Below are positions 36,217 to 46,613 of a stretch of DNA of 64,000 nucleotides, piece by piece. Below the pieces are notes generated by a model that was not told the DNA's origin, did not search any database, and saw nothing but the letters and a program-made list of their open reading frames with translations. The position numbers were made by a program, and so were the translations under genes. The DNA is from Arctopsyche grandis (taxonomy: Eukaryota > Arthropoda > Insecta > Trichoptera > Hydropsychidae), in assembly GCF_051622035.1 (NCBI RefSeq), contig NC_135355.1, positions 22,312,486 through 22,376,485 on the forward strand, written 5' to 3'. Position 1 is the stretch's first letter, and each line of letters begins with the position of its first letter.

Positions 36217-37524
36217 GACATTCCTAACTTTATATATTTTTTGTATAGGTATGTATATTGTCCTTCTCTCAGTAGACAGAATTTCGTTTATATCATTACC
36301 CTGCACTGTCAACATAGCCAACAACAACCGCTAGGAATACACGAGGGCCGAGACAAATTGTCCCTCGTGTGTTAACAGGCGAATAATCTACGCACACTTG
36401 TCGCGTCATGGGCCATGTTTCTATGCCATTGGGTGAAGATCGATTTCATTTTTATTACATTGCGAGTTTAAACAAAACTTAAGAGTAAAAAAAACTATAG
36501 ACTACTAACAGTAGAATGTTCGGCCCAAAGATGAGGCAATTTATCACGCGAATTCATTCATCAGCAGGTTGCGCGATTGCTGAGTAATCGTCGTTTTTTT
36601 ATGACTGATATGGCTTTTATTTACAATACAACACAATTGGTCAGACGATCCGAGCGAAAACTAGTACGTGGTTCGACACTTTAGTGGCAATTTTGAGTAC
36701 AATCATTTTACAGATTTGACCGTATGTTGCCGTATTTATCTCCACCACCCTCGCGCTTTGTCAGATTTTAATTGTTATGGGCATTTAGCCCATAACTTTT
36801 ACATTTTCGCACTATATCTTACAAAATTTGCATTACAGGCTCTCATTATTTGTCATATATATTTTTTTACTTCACTCGTACGTTATATAATGTACGTTAA
36901 TATTGAGTGTTATATTCGATATAGTCGATATATTCGCGGGTTTCGACCAAAAGTTAACGGTTATATCTGACGATTGTTTAACATTTATTTGTTTGCCGAT
37001 ATTGTTAGATTGAAAATATGTACTCTGAAACGAAGTCGGGCAATCATTAGCTCAGTAGGGTCGTTCGTAAGCGAGCGACTGATCGCTCGATAAATTGCCT
37101 CGTTTGTATGTATTCTCCTTTAGTTTGCACTCTTAATCCGCCTTTGCGTTTGTCGTAAGAGTGTAACATTGCGTCATGGGAAAGTTCACACAAATAAGTG
37201 CAACGTTCGACCGACTTACAAATTGCTTTTCATGTTTACAGGTGGTGAACAAAAGTTGGACGAGGAGTCGAAAAGTGGATCGGCGCGCTGTCGTCCTGCG
37301 CTCCAAATATGTAGCCGACAACGACTTAACGGCTTCCGTTAACGAAACAAAATAAGATTACTAACGAGGCAGAAGAAGTAGACCGTCGAAAGTAACGTGT
37401 GAAACAAAAGTAAGAGTGCACGTTGTAGGCCAGCGCGGCTAACGACCGCGTCCAAACCGAGATCAACACACGACACCTTCAGGTGCTCATCGACCGATCC
37501 ACAGCCGAAAACCGGGTCAAGAAG

Positions 37525-37951
37525 ATGGACGAGTTCACATACGAGTTCACCATCACCGACGTGGCGGATACGTGCTGCTACGACCAGGACAGCGGGATCG
37601 ACGAGGCTCCCCCTTCGATAATGGGAGACGTCGTCAGCTCGGCCGACGAGGATTCCGTCGACGACGATCTGACCATGGTCAGTCTGGACGACGATCTGAC
37701 CGTGGTCAGTGTCGAAAATGACTCCGACGACACCGTTTCCGGTCCCGTCCAGCCGGAAGCTGCCACCGTAGACGCGAAGAAGCCATCGTATCCGGACGAT
37801 TGTCCGGTCGTGTCTGCCAACAATGCTGTGGCGTATTACGACGTGTTGACTGTCGCGCAGAGGGGACGCTCGCCCCGCAAGCCGCGCAATCTCATCGCTC
37901 ACAATGCCGACACCAAGGTGGTGATTGCACCTCACGATGAAACTGAACAGG
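37525..37951 (+). CDS. Unrecognised acidic protein, N-terminal coding exon
   Basis: Starts at ATG 37525 and runs open for 142 codons to a CAG|GTAAAT donor at 37951/37952, in phase 0. The same exon probably begins at 37242, after the acceptor TTTCATGTTTACAG, giving about 280 bases of 5' untranslated sequence with in-frame stops. Base composition is far more GC-rich than the surroundings and looks coding. The protein is acidic and Ser/Asp/Val-rich (SSADEDSVDDDLTMVSLDDD), starts MDEFTYEFTITDVADTCC, and ends with a basic patch (RGRSPRKPRNLIAHNADTK). No signal peptide, membrane span or known domain was recognised. An acidic start plus a basic, proline-containing patch would suit a regulatory or nuclear protein, but that is a guess. 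Reading past the donor enters a TA microsatellite, which supports splicing there. Confidence 0.7.
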
Positions 37952-38551
37952 TAAATATATATATATATATATATGTATGCATCTTCATTTTCGTCAGGCT
38001 TCATTCGAAAAGTGTGCCAAATTCACCCGCGTCGCGACGCGTCAGCTGTCGCTTCTACACGTCTAGTTTGGCGTGGTCGGATCGGAAATCGAATGTTAAC
38101 TATCGCTTTTTAGTGTCGGCTAGCGATTACCAACCGTTTGTATATGGAAAATTAGTTAATCGATTTTTTTTTCATTTTCATGAGTCTGAAAAACGCCGAT
38201 AGGCGTTGTATTTTGAACATGTACAAAGTTAACAAGAATACTACCCGCTAAGTTTTTCCAGGTAGCATTGAAAAAAATGCATTGAACATGGGTCGTGTAA
38301 TCCGTGTCATTCATTCGTCAACATTTATAAAGACTGGTTTACACTGGAATTTCTGAATTTATAACCATATTATATAAACAGAATTTCCCGATGGAAATCC
38401 CTAACTGCTGAGTATTTTAAATTGTGGCTTAACATTTAGATTGTAAGCATTATGCATTTTAACAACAATGAAGAAGATGGAACTAGTTTTGGAAAAATAC
38501 ATTCATTAATAGACTTCTTTTGTTTATTTTATTCTAGTGGTTTATTTTATT

Positions 38552-38875
38552 CTAGTGCTCGGTATTTGTAATATAAACCGCTTAAACATGACTAATCTTA
38601 TAGTAAACATTTTATTAAATTTATTTGAATAGCTTTATTTTATATAAATTTATTTGAATATTCATTTATTTTTTTTATTAAATTGACTGTCACGAACGAA
38701 TTAACATATATACCGAGTCTCTTTCGAAATTATATGTACACCAGAATCTGACGCCTGCGCTCCCCGTGCCCCCCGGGGCTGGAGGTGAATTTATTTGTTG
38801 TCATGGAAACTTTGACTTGTTTTCGTTTCCCACCTGATTATAGTTACAAAGTCTCTTTCGAAAATATATATTAGA
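38552..38875 (-). mobile_element. Helitron-like element with GC-rich insert (324 bp)
   Basis: Termini and body match the family at 19018-19227 (TATTAGA at the right, CTAGTG at the left, and the shared ATATAAACCGCTTAAACATG). It contains a second copy of the GTCTCTTTCGAAA start motif and between them a GC-rich piece (GCGCTCCCCGTGCCCCCCGG). The usual GCGAAGCCGGG end hairpin is lost. Confidence 0.6.
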
Positions 38876-40723
38876 TTGTTGCAAGATATAATGGAAAAAT
38901 ACACAAAATAGACTTCTTTTGTTGATTTTATATTATTGCAAGAGTCTAAACACACATTTACAAAACTCGAAATCCTCGGCGGTAGTTATCTAGAGTAGTG
39001 ATCTAGGGTTTGTTTGGATTAGCTACCATTTTCATACCTGTTTTCTATTGGATTATTAAATAATTCTAGTTTGAAATGTTGGCGAAATTTTCAGCTTGGC
39101 GGGCTTTCAATAGAAAGGACGTCAGCACTCAAAGGGCTAATCTGTACATACATCAGTGGTTGCCATGCGGGCTATTTTCGAGCGTAGTTTATATTTTGGG
39201 CGTGAACTTTTTTTTTTAACGAATAAAGGACAAATTCCAATCAAGGAACTGATGCCGTTCTCTCATCTTTTGAAAAGAAATAACTGTAATAAATACTTAT
39301 GGTATACAAGTACTTGCTATGTCTACAAATACAAATACACTCTAACTTCACACGTCTCTTTATTACCGACAGGTCTACTATTTAGTACTTCTACTATTTC
39401 ATAATTTAATGAAATTTTATCAAGTATGCAATAACTATTGAATTTGTTTATAAATTATTTGCGAAGAAATGTTATAGAAGCTAAATCAGATTAATTTGCA
39501 AACTTTGATAGGGAAATGTGTGGGGTAAGATTGATCAGAGTAGAGACCGCGATAAACAACTTACAGCAACAATTTATTAGTAAAAAATTAAACTAAGAAT
39601 AACCTTGTAAAAAATAAAGTTATTATAATTCGGAAATCAAGGGCACAAACAGGCTGTTTTAAAAATTTAGTGAAGTATGCTTACCATTTATAGCACAGAG
39701 ATTTTACGATTTAAAACTCTAGATTTCCAATTTGTCACTGTAGTTCGGGCTTCCCTGTGCTAAAGCCTCAAAACATTAATTAATGTTATGTAAAATGTAG
39801 TCGAAAACGCCTGGCTTTGCGAGGCATTAAAAGATTATACATATAATATATCATCAAACAAATCTGAATACAAATTTAATGAATTGTATGTAAAGTCATT
39901 AAATTTATTTCAATTAGTAAAACAGTTATCGACTTTTGATATCCTACTCCGACATTTGGCTCACCTATACTTTGATTTTAATTAATTATGTACGTGAAGC
40001 TTAAGCAATGACGTCAATATTCAAATGGTGTGATGTAAAATTTACCAACGCAATAATATTATATGTATGTATATTTACAGTGATTTTCCAACATTGCCTA
40101 TTATTAAGTTGAAACTGTACATAACACGTAAAATACATGATTACATTTTTCGAACTATTTCCGGCCCATTTACTGTTAACCGTTAGATGGCTTTAAAAGG
40201 ATCATACATATATATGTACATACACATGTACTGAGATTCTAGGTATACCATATGCAGGTATAATTTTTGTAAGTTTATATAGTCTTTTGAAAATTGCTGT
40301 GGGAAAGCGCATAGACGGACAAGTGTCGACATCGGATGCCGGTGGAAATAATAAACCTTTATTTAAAAAACAATACTGAACACTAAAATAGACAGAATAA
40401 TAAAAAGGTTTTGCTGTAACATAAATTTATACAAACACGTATATTTATTTTTATATTAAATTACTAATTAAACTACATCTAACACATCAAAATTTAATGC
40501 CTAGGATGTTGTTGTTTATTGGCACAAAGTTTATCAAATCTTGGGGGCAATATGGAGAGTGCCACTCGTAACTCATTTTCGACTAGCTATTAACCTGGCT
40601 CGATATTTGGTTTTCATTGCAGCTAGTGCCGAAAAGCCCGTTTCAATAAAACAATAAAATTATCGTTCTTCCACAAATGTGCCTCTTCATGTTGGTTTTC
40701 TTCGAGAAAGGTTGCTAATTAAA
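38876..40723. other. Possible intron or intergenic sequence
   Basis: No coding sequence recognised, apart from the SINE/RTE fragment at 39470-39555. Confidence 0.3.
39470..39555. mobile_element. SINE core joined to RTE-type LINE fragment
   Basis: Bases 39480-39512 match the SINE core (minus strand). From about 39512, GGAAATGTGTGGGGTAAGAT and the following GATCAGAGTAGAGACCGCGA match the RTE 3' coding end (compare about 28310-28355), plus strand. The two meet without a gap. Confidence 0.55.
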
Positions 40724-41170
40724 TCTAATATATAATTTGGAAAGAGACTTTGTATATATGTATGTATGTATTCTTGGTTCGTCGTCCGTAGATTGGTGAC
40801 GTCATCGAACACGTGATCGAACACGTGATTCGATTTTTTTTTTTCGATTCATAGGCGTCGATTTGATTTTTTTCGATTCAATGGATTCACCCCCGCGGGG
40901 GCGCAAGGGGTGTAGTCCCATGGGGCCCCGAAGGAGGGCGCAGCCTTATGGGGCCCCGAAGGGGGCCCAGGGGGGCCCAGGGGGGCGCAGCCATCATCGA
41001 ACAAATGATTCGATTTATTTTTTTTCAATTCATAGGCGCCGATTTGATTTTTTTCGATTCAATGGATTCACCCCCGCGGGGGCGCAGTCTTAATGGGCTC
41101 AGCCGCATGGGGCCCCGAAGGGGGCGCAGCCTTATGGGGCGCAGCCTTATGGAGCTCAGCCGCATGGTTT
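40724..41170 (+). mobile_element. Helitron-like 5' end with GC-rich 180-bp tandem array
   Basis: TCTAATATATAATTTGGAAA at 40724 is the family 5' end. It is followed by two head-to-tail units of about 180 bases starting at 40827 and 41007. Each begins GATTCGATTT, contains CAATGGATTCACCCCCGCGG and then runs of GGGGCCCCGAAGGGGGCGCA. The composition contrasts strongly with the AT-rich surroundings. No family 3' end was found; a hAT fragment begins directly afterwards. Confidence 0.55.
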
Positions 41171-41171
41171 A

Positions 41172-41310
41172 TGCCTTCTAGCGTTTTCACCAAATCATGA
41201 ATCAAATCAAATTCTTTCTCTTCAAATGAAACGAGTGAATCCACATCAATCAATGACTTTAAAATACAGTTTTTAGCTTCAAAAAATCGCTGCAACATGA
41301 AAAACATACT
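41172..41310 (-). pseudogene. hAT transposase fragment
   Basis: The minus strand reads FFMLQRFFEAKNCILKSLID, then VDSLVSFEEKEFDLIHDLVK, then TLEGIN. This matches the hAT pattern LxRFLE..NCIxKSLIDI..xFxxxEFxLIxDLVxxLEP. It is short, without ends, and runs straight into the GC-rich array. Confidence 0.65.
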
Positions 41311-42772
41311 GTTTCATCGAGTTTTGACGTCAAATTTTAATTGAATTTCTTTTCCGTATTGTTAAATACATACATATATTCTATTATATTATATATACAT
41401 ATATTAAATACATACATATATTCTATTATATTATACATACATATATTAAATACATACATATATTCTATTGTACATATATTCTGCAATATGCACAAAATTA
41501 TTCATAATATTTTTAAAAACATTTTTTATGAAAATGAAAAATGAAAAAAATATTTTCAATAGGAAAAAAATGTTGAAGTTGTCGACAAAGAGTACATGCC
41601 TCCAGAACACATGTTGAGACCGATGGTTGAAACACAACTGATTCTCAAAAATCCGTACAAAAAACAACATTTTCGAACGGATGACCTAATATAACGTTGT
41701 TTTATGTTGTATAAATATTATTTTTAAATAAATTTATGCCAGCATCGTAATCCCGGTATCGAGACTAGTTTCCACACCGGGATTCACGGTACCAGAAAAC
41801 GTCGGGATCCCGGGATTGGATGCCCTACTGTGATTATATTCGGCTTCGACACGTTGTAAACTCTGTATGGTAGTGAGTGTGTATTTCGAATTTACATCTT
41901 TGAAAAATTATTGCTATGAGGGATTTTCACGTTATTTACGTCACGTAGTACATTTTTAATGGAACGAGAGTTGCATATCCAACATGGTATACATTTTCGC
42001 GGAATTATTGTTCACGATAGAAGCTTTTGATACATTGTTTGGATACTCTAATCATGAGGAAATTTAAATGAATCAGATTTTAATATGCAAAATCTGTTCG
42101 TATGTTTAATGTTTGTAGATTTATTTAGAGTTTTTTTTTCTTATACATATTTGACGAATAAGTTCTTCGTCTTTTGGAAAATCTTAGTACATATGTTCAT
42201 ATGTATATGAATAATTTCTTTGTATTGTTTAAATCATAATATATGTACATAAATGTATCTTTATTCTAAATAAAACGTTTTTGGAGAAATCCAATTGAAA
42301 TATTTTGTTTGGCGATGAGAGGTTGGACTAAATAAATTTCTATACTTAATGCTTTGTTGACGTATAATATACATGTATGTAGGTATGTATGTGTGTATGT
42401 ATATAGGCAATGTAATATATTTTCGAGTATTGAAGTATTGAATGACGTAAGGGATTTTATTCCTAGGGTTCTGGAATCCATTGTGGAAGTGGTCTCACCA
42501 AATCTGCCCAAAAGGAATTCAATCGCCGACAAAATTACATTTTTTTTTCCACTTTCCTACTTACACTTTTCTTACAAGTTTACAATGAGATAAACCTATT
42601 CATATATATGTACATACATACAAACACGATTATGTATACAATAAAATGAAATAATATTTATTTTAACGTTGAGTCTCTAATTTTAACATTTACGTCGTTT
42701 CTGAATATTTTTTAAAGATAAGTAATATGTTCGTCTATTTATTTTTAATATGAGTCGTATTTTATATTACAA
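41311..42772. other. AT-rich non-coding sequence
   Basis: Contains a CATACATATATTCTATTATA repeat (about four units at 41368-41480). GATCCCGGGATTGGATGCCC near 41804 may be a transposon end. No gene seen. Confidence 0.3.
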
Positions 42773-42957
42773 TTAGTGTTTTTAGCCGGTTTCGCTCGGC
42801 ATATTTAATATAAACCGCTTAAACATGGCCAATCTATGTAATAGTAAACATTTTATTAAATTTATTTGATTAAACTAAACGTCACGGATTTTACGAACCA
42901 AACAAATAAACAAACATACATACAAAATGTGTTATACATATATTAGATTCATACTAC
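42773..42957 (-). mobile_element. Short Helitron-like element (185 bp)
   Basis: Same family as 19018-19227. The left end TTAGTGTTTTTAGCCGGTTTC and right end TATATTAGA are kept. The body is shortened by about 25 bases. Confidence 0.65.
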
Positions 42958-43017
42958 ATAGTAAAAGAAGTGTATTTTCTACCTTTAAAATACGTCACTA
43001 TCAATGTGCCTAATATA

Positions 43018-43600
43018 TCATTATCATCATAATCATCTACAGCCATCTACTGCTGGATGAAGGCCTCTCCAACACGCTTCCACTCGTCTCTGTTTTGCCG
43101 AACTCTCATCCATCTCACTCCACATATTTTCCTAATTTCGCCCACCCATCTTCCCTGCGCTCTTCCTTTTACCCTTATGCATTATCTTGGGTAACATTCT
43201 AGCACTTCTTAAGTTCACCTTTGGCTACGTGGCTCGCCCATTGCCATTTCAATCTCTTTACTCTATCCACTGTATCCACAACCCTTGTCATACTTCTCAG
43301 GTACATACATATATGTATATAAGATTAATTTTCTCGGGTACAATTCGAGCACTTATTTTGTTCATCTATTGTCCTGCGTCCTAACCGTAGCTAGAAGAAC
43401 GGACGATAGATGAACGGAATAAGTGCTCGAATGGTACTTGAGAAAACGTAAACGGGTGCAAGAAAGGCCACATGAAATATGGGTAGATGAAATTAGAAAA
43501 AAATGTTGGGTGAAATGGGTGAGAGTGGTCCAAAATAGAGACGAATGCTAGCGTTTTTGAGTGGCCTTCATCCAGCAATGGATGGCGAATAGTTATAAAT
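43018..43600. mobile_element. Two RTE-type LINE 3' ends in inverted orientation
   Basis: Bases 43018-43380 match the RTE 3' coding end on the minus strand (TGGATGAAGGCCTCTCCAAC, AATCTCTTTACTCTATCCAC). Bases 43385-43600 match on the plus strand (AATAAGTGCTCGAATGGTAC, GTGGCCTTCATCCAGCAATG). The stretch around 43340-43430 is a near-palindrome, so the copies meet head to head. Both are full of stops. Confidence 0.75.
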
Positions 43601-44113
43601 GATGATTTTTACAATGGTTAATACGGTTTCAATATACAAGGACATGCATATACATATGTGCATGCATACATATATGTATTATGTGAATTTATTAGTTTAT
43701 CTAACGGTCGACCTGTGTGTTTGTTTTCAATTTGTTCACACGTACAGTAGTTTTCGCACAATCGAACTATGTGTGTGTGTATGTATACACATGTATACAT
43801 ACATATGTAACACTAACTATGCGTGTCAATGAACCATACGGTACATACGAGTCTTTTTAAATCGTTTATAATTTAACCTGCATTGTATGTCGGTGTTTTA
43901 TACGTATGTATGTACATATGTATACTCGGTTGCATACATATTATGTGGATCAGATCGAAAAATCAAAATTTTGACCTTTCCACGGTGGACCCAGTGGAAA
44001 TGCCCACATTTTCATTTTACGCTCCGGTCTTACATATATATGTACATATGTATATATTTGAATTTGTACGCAGTTTTCACTGGTCTCGATTTTTTTCCTT
44101 TTTTTTTAATGAG

Positions 44114-44236
44114 TATCGATCGTGTGTAACGGCGAGTCAGTATAGTGAAATCGGCAACATAGCTCCTCAAATGTTGTCGAGCAACCGGCTGTCTGCCCTA
44201 GAGACCTACATATCCGCGACTGAAATATTTCTAGAG
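44114..44236 (+). CDS. Candidate internal exon of the 37.5-kb gene
   Basis: A strong pyrimidine tract (TTTTTTTCCTTTTTTTTTAA) precedes GAG at 44111-44113, and a GAG|GTAGGT donor follows 44236. Between them are 41 open codons in phase 0 at both ends, which would join in frame with the exon ending at 37951. The encoded stretch is YRSCVTASQYSEIGNIAPQM, then LSSNRLSALETYISATEIFL and E. It is less AT-rich than its flanks. I do not recognise the protein. It could equally be a chance open stretch. Confidence 0.35.
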
Positions 44237-44369
44237 GTAGGTAATGATTATGATAATTTGATGCGAGCCGGATTGATCGCGCCTGAGTGCATATGCGAGT
44301 GAAGTCGTGATTTTCCGCGAAAATTACAGCGAAAGTTTCGCAGATTAATTAACATATCCTATCTATCTC

Positions 44370-44500
44370 CCACCAGGTATCACATGATACTTTTAGCTGT
44401 TAAAATCTTTGAGATGTGAAAACGCCAAGTATTTAAGTGGGAAAGCCTATGGAAACCACATCACAACGTTGCTATAATTACCGTTTCCGCTAGTATTAAA
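44370..44500. repeat. Dispersed repeat, related to 3445-3560
   Basis: Shared words in the same order are CACCAGGTATCACATGA, AGTATTTAAGTGGGAAA, TATGGAAACCACATCACAAC and CCGTTTCCGCTAG. In the other copy this is the interior of the mariner-like MITE, so this is probably a MITE fragment without ends. Confidence 0.6.
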
Positions 44501-44596
44501 AATTGGTGTTGTGCCTATTGATTCCAATGGATGGCTGTGGAAAGGAATTGATACACGAATTAAAATAAAGTTGTATGCTATGTATAGATAAATATA

Positions 44597-44745
44597 CGGT
44601 CTCCGTGACGAGACAGAATGTTAAACTACAGAAAACGCAAATATCGGAAGGCAAAGATCGAAAATTGAAAGATCTTAAGTCGAAAGATCAAAAAAAAAAA
44701 AAATAGTGCATGGTAAACGGTACATACTACATAAGCGGGTGTATT
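44597..44745. mobile_element. Single arm of the foldback element family
   Basis: CGGTCTCCGTGACG, then AAAACGCAAATATCGGAAGG, then AAAGATCTTAAGTCGAAAGATC match one arm of the element at 13782-14170. The second arm is missing. Confidence 0.7.
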
Positions 44746-44964
44746 AATAGTAAAAAGATGAGTGCATGCATTACACGCTCGCCAATCCAACCCGTTCACC
44801 CGTTCGAAACGATGAATGAATATGTGTGTGTGTGCGTGTGTCTGCGTAGATGTAAATACATATGTGTGTTCCCTCGCAGTGCATCTAACGCCAATGTCAC
44901 CCGTCGCTCGGCGCATTGAAAATTAACGTCGATATCGATAACGTCCCAGATTTTATGACCCAAA

Positions 44965-44997
44965 ACTTACAATGTCTCTTTCAAAATTATATATTAG
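44965..44997 (-). mobile_element. Helitron-like 5' end fragment
   Basis: TGTCTCTTTCAAAATTATAT followed by ATTAGA matches the family 5' end on the minus strand. Nothing else of the element is recognisable. Confidence 0.5.
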
Positions 44998-46314
44998 ATT
45001 AGAATCGAGGCTCAAAGGTTTACCATAATTTATTATTCAAGTGGTTCTAAAAGATGAAAGAACAATATTTAGTCGCTTTATAAGCCAGGATATGTAGATT
45101 TTAAATAAATTTCTTAAAAGGATTTCCGATTCCAAGAAATTATTTTGAGAATACATTTATGGAATTTTATGCTATTTTAATATTTTATTTATACAAACTG
45201 TAAAGCTTATTTTGAAATGAAAATATTGCGTATTTAAAGCGCAAATACATATGTATATTCCTTTAAAATCAATTCAATTACTTTTTTGGAAATAATTTTT
45301 GGATAGAAGGTAGAATATGTACATGCATATATCATATATACATACATATGTATATGTATGAACATATGTATATGTATGAACATATGTACATATGTAGATA
45401 AGACACGTTTGAATATGTTCGTATGTACATATAGTAAATACATACATATGTATGTACGTACACTAGCATTAACTAAGCAAAAATTTTAGTTTTGTAATAA
45501 TGCGTTATTCATTTAATACGTCATTTTTTTCGAAAATCGCTGCAGTGACGGAAAAAGATTGTTACAAACATATATACATTTCGATTATATTAATATAAAA
45601 TTACGTATTATACTCAACATGAGTGTTTGCTCTACATATGATTAAAATATTCATTTAAATAAAGTCGATATTGTAAAATCTGTCTAATGACAAGATAGAT
45701 TAATTTATCACAGTTGCTCAATTGTACAGCGGATTTCATTACTATGTTACTTTATTAATGTTAATTGTTCATTCGCACGCGATTAGTCCACGATTTATCG
45801 AACAGCAGCGACTTTTAGATAATCTATTAAAAATACACGATTGTTCTCGGGAAAATGTCATATGTGTAATAAAATGACGCAAACACTGACCTACCGTATT
45901 GAAAATCCCAACATGTGTAATGTTTTATTGAATTTATATGCAAGCGCTATGCAATGCAATATTTTATATGTATGTACATATGTAGTGCAATAACATCTAT
46001 TGTCACTTGCATAGAAATAATAGTGACAATGTAGTGATGGTCTTATTTGTTTGACGGTAATAATGCACATGTATGATATCGACATTTGTTTCCGACGTTG
46101 ATCGGGTGATTTAGTAATAAATTAATTTGAAATCAATAGAGAGCACGTGAAGTGCAATTATACACGGGTACAAGTGCATTCTCTATCCACTGATGTCAAA
46201 TGTTGCATACGGAGCAATTTCAATGCTCCATGAGCTCCTTTTCACCCCAGAAACATATGTATACGTATGTTTGTTCAAACTCTATGTTTGTTACTTTATC
46301 TATGCATGTATGTA
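44998..46314. other. AT-rich sequence
   Basis: Rich in ATGTATATGTATGAAC-type microsatellite words near 45340-45450. No gene seen. Confidence 0.3.
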
Positions 46315-46420
46315 CTCGTACGTAGTAACAATAGATAAAGATTTATGATCATCCGAAAATTCGAACTCGAGATTTTGACTGATTCGAACTCGAGAATCGA
46401 TCACTGATCACGTTTTCTTG
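46315..46420 (-). repeat. Repeat shared with the extra segment of hAT copy 1
   Basis: On the minus strand, GTGATCAGTGATCGATTCT, then TTCGAATTTTCGGATGATCA and TTTATCTATTGTTACTACG match 10738-10830. This copy has a 30-base internal duplication of the TTCGAACTCGAG segment. Confidence 0.65.
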
Positions 46421-46547
46421 ATCTAGAAAAAATGTGTGTGTATCTGTGTGTTTTGGGGATTTTTTGAATACTGTTAGTCCTATCGAATTGAAACTTAGTA
46501 TCGGTTTCTGAAGTTCTTATCGACACGACGTAAATTAATTTGACCGG

Positions 46548-46613
46548 AAATGGCACCTCCCCTTATAAAGGGAGGTGCCATTTAAAGATAAAGGACACCT
46601 ATAGGTGTCCTTT
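46548..46613. other. Two adjacent perfect hairpins
   Basis: The first has 14-bp arms AAATGGCACCTCCC / GGGAGGTGCCATTT with an 8-base loop (46548-46583). The second is a 24-bp perfect palindrome with arms AAAGGACACCTA / TAGGTGTCCTTT (46590-46613), followed by a T-run. It lies in a repeat with ACCGGAAAT/ACCGGAAGT motifs (46543, 46732; also about 56561 and 56822). Confidence 0.9.

Noticed and set aside
37030..37105. tRNA-like TTAGCTCAGTAGG stretch
   Set aside because: It resembles a tRNA box A, but there is no box B or cloverleaf around it.
37339..38004. 221-codon minus-strand open frame
   Set aside because: It is opposite the plus-strand exon, which has a consistent start, splice donor and acidic protein. 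The minus frame runs through the TA microsatellite.
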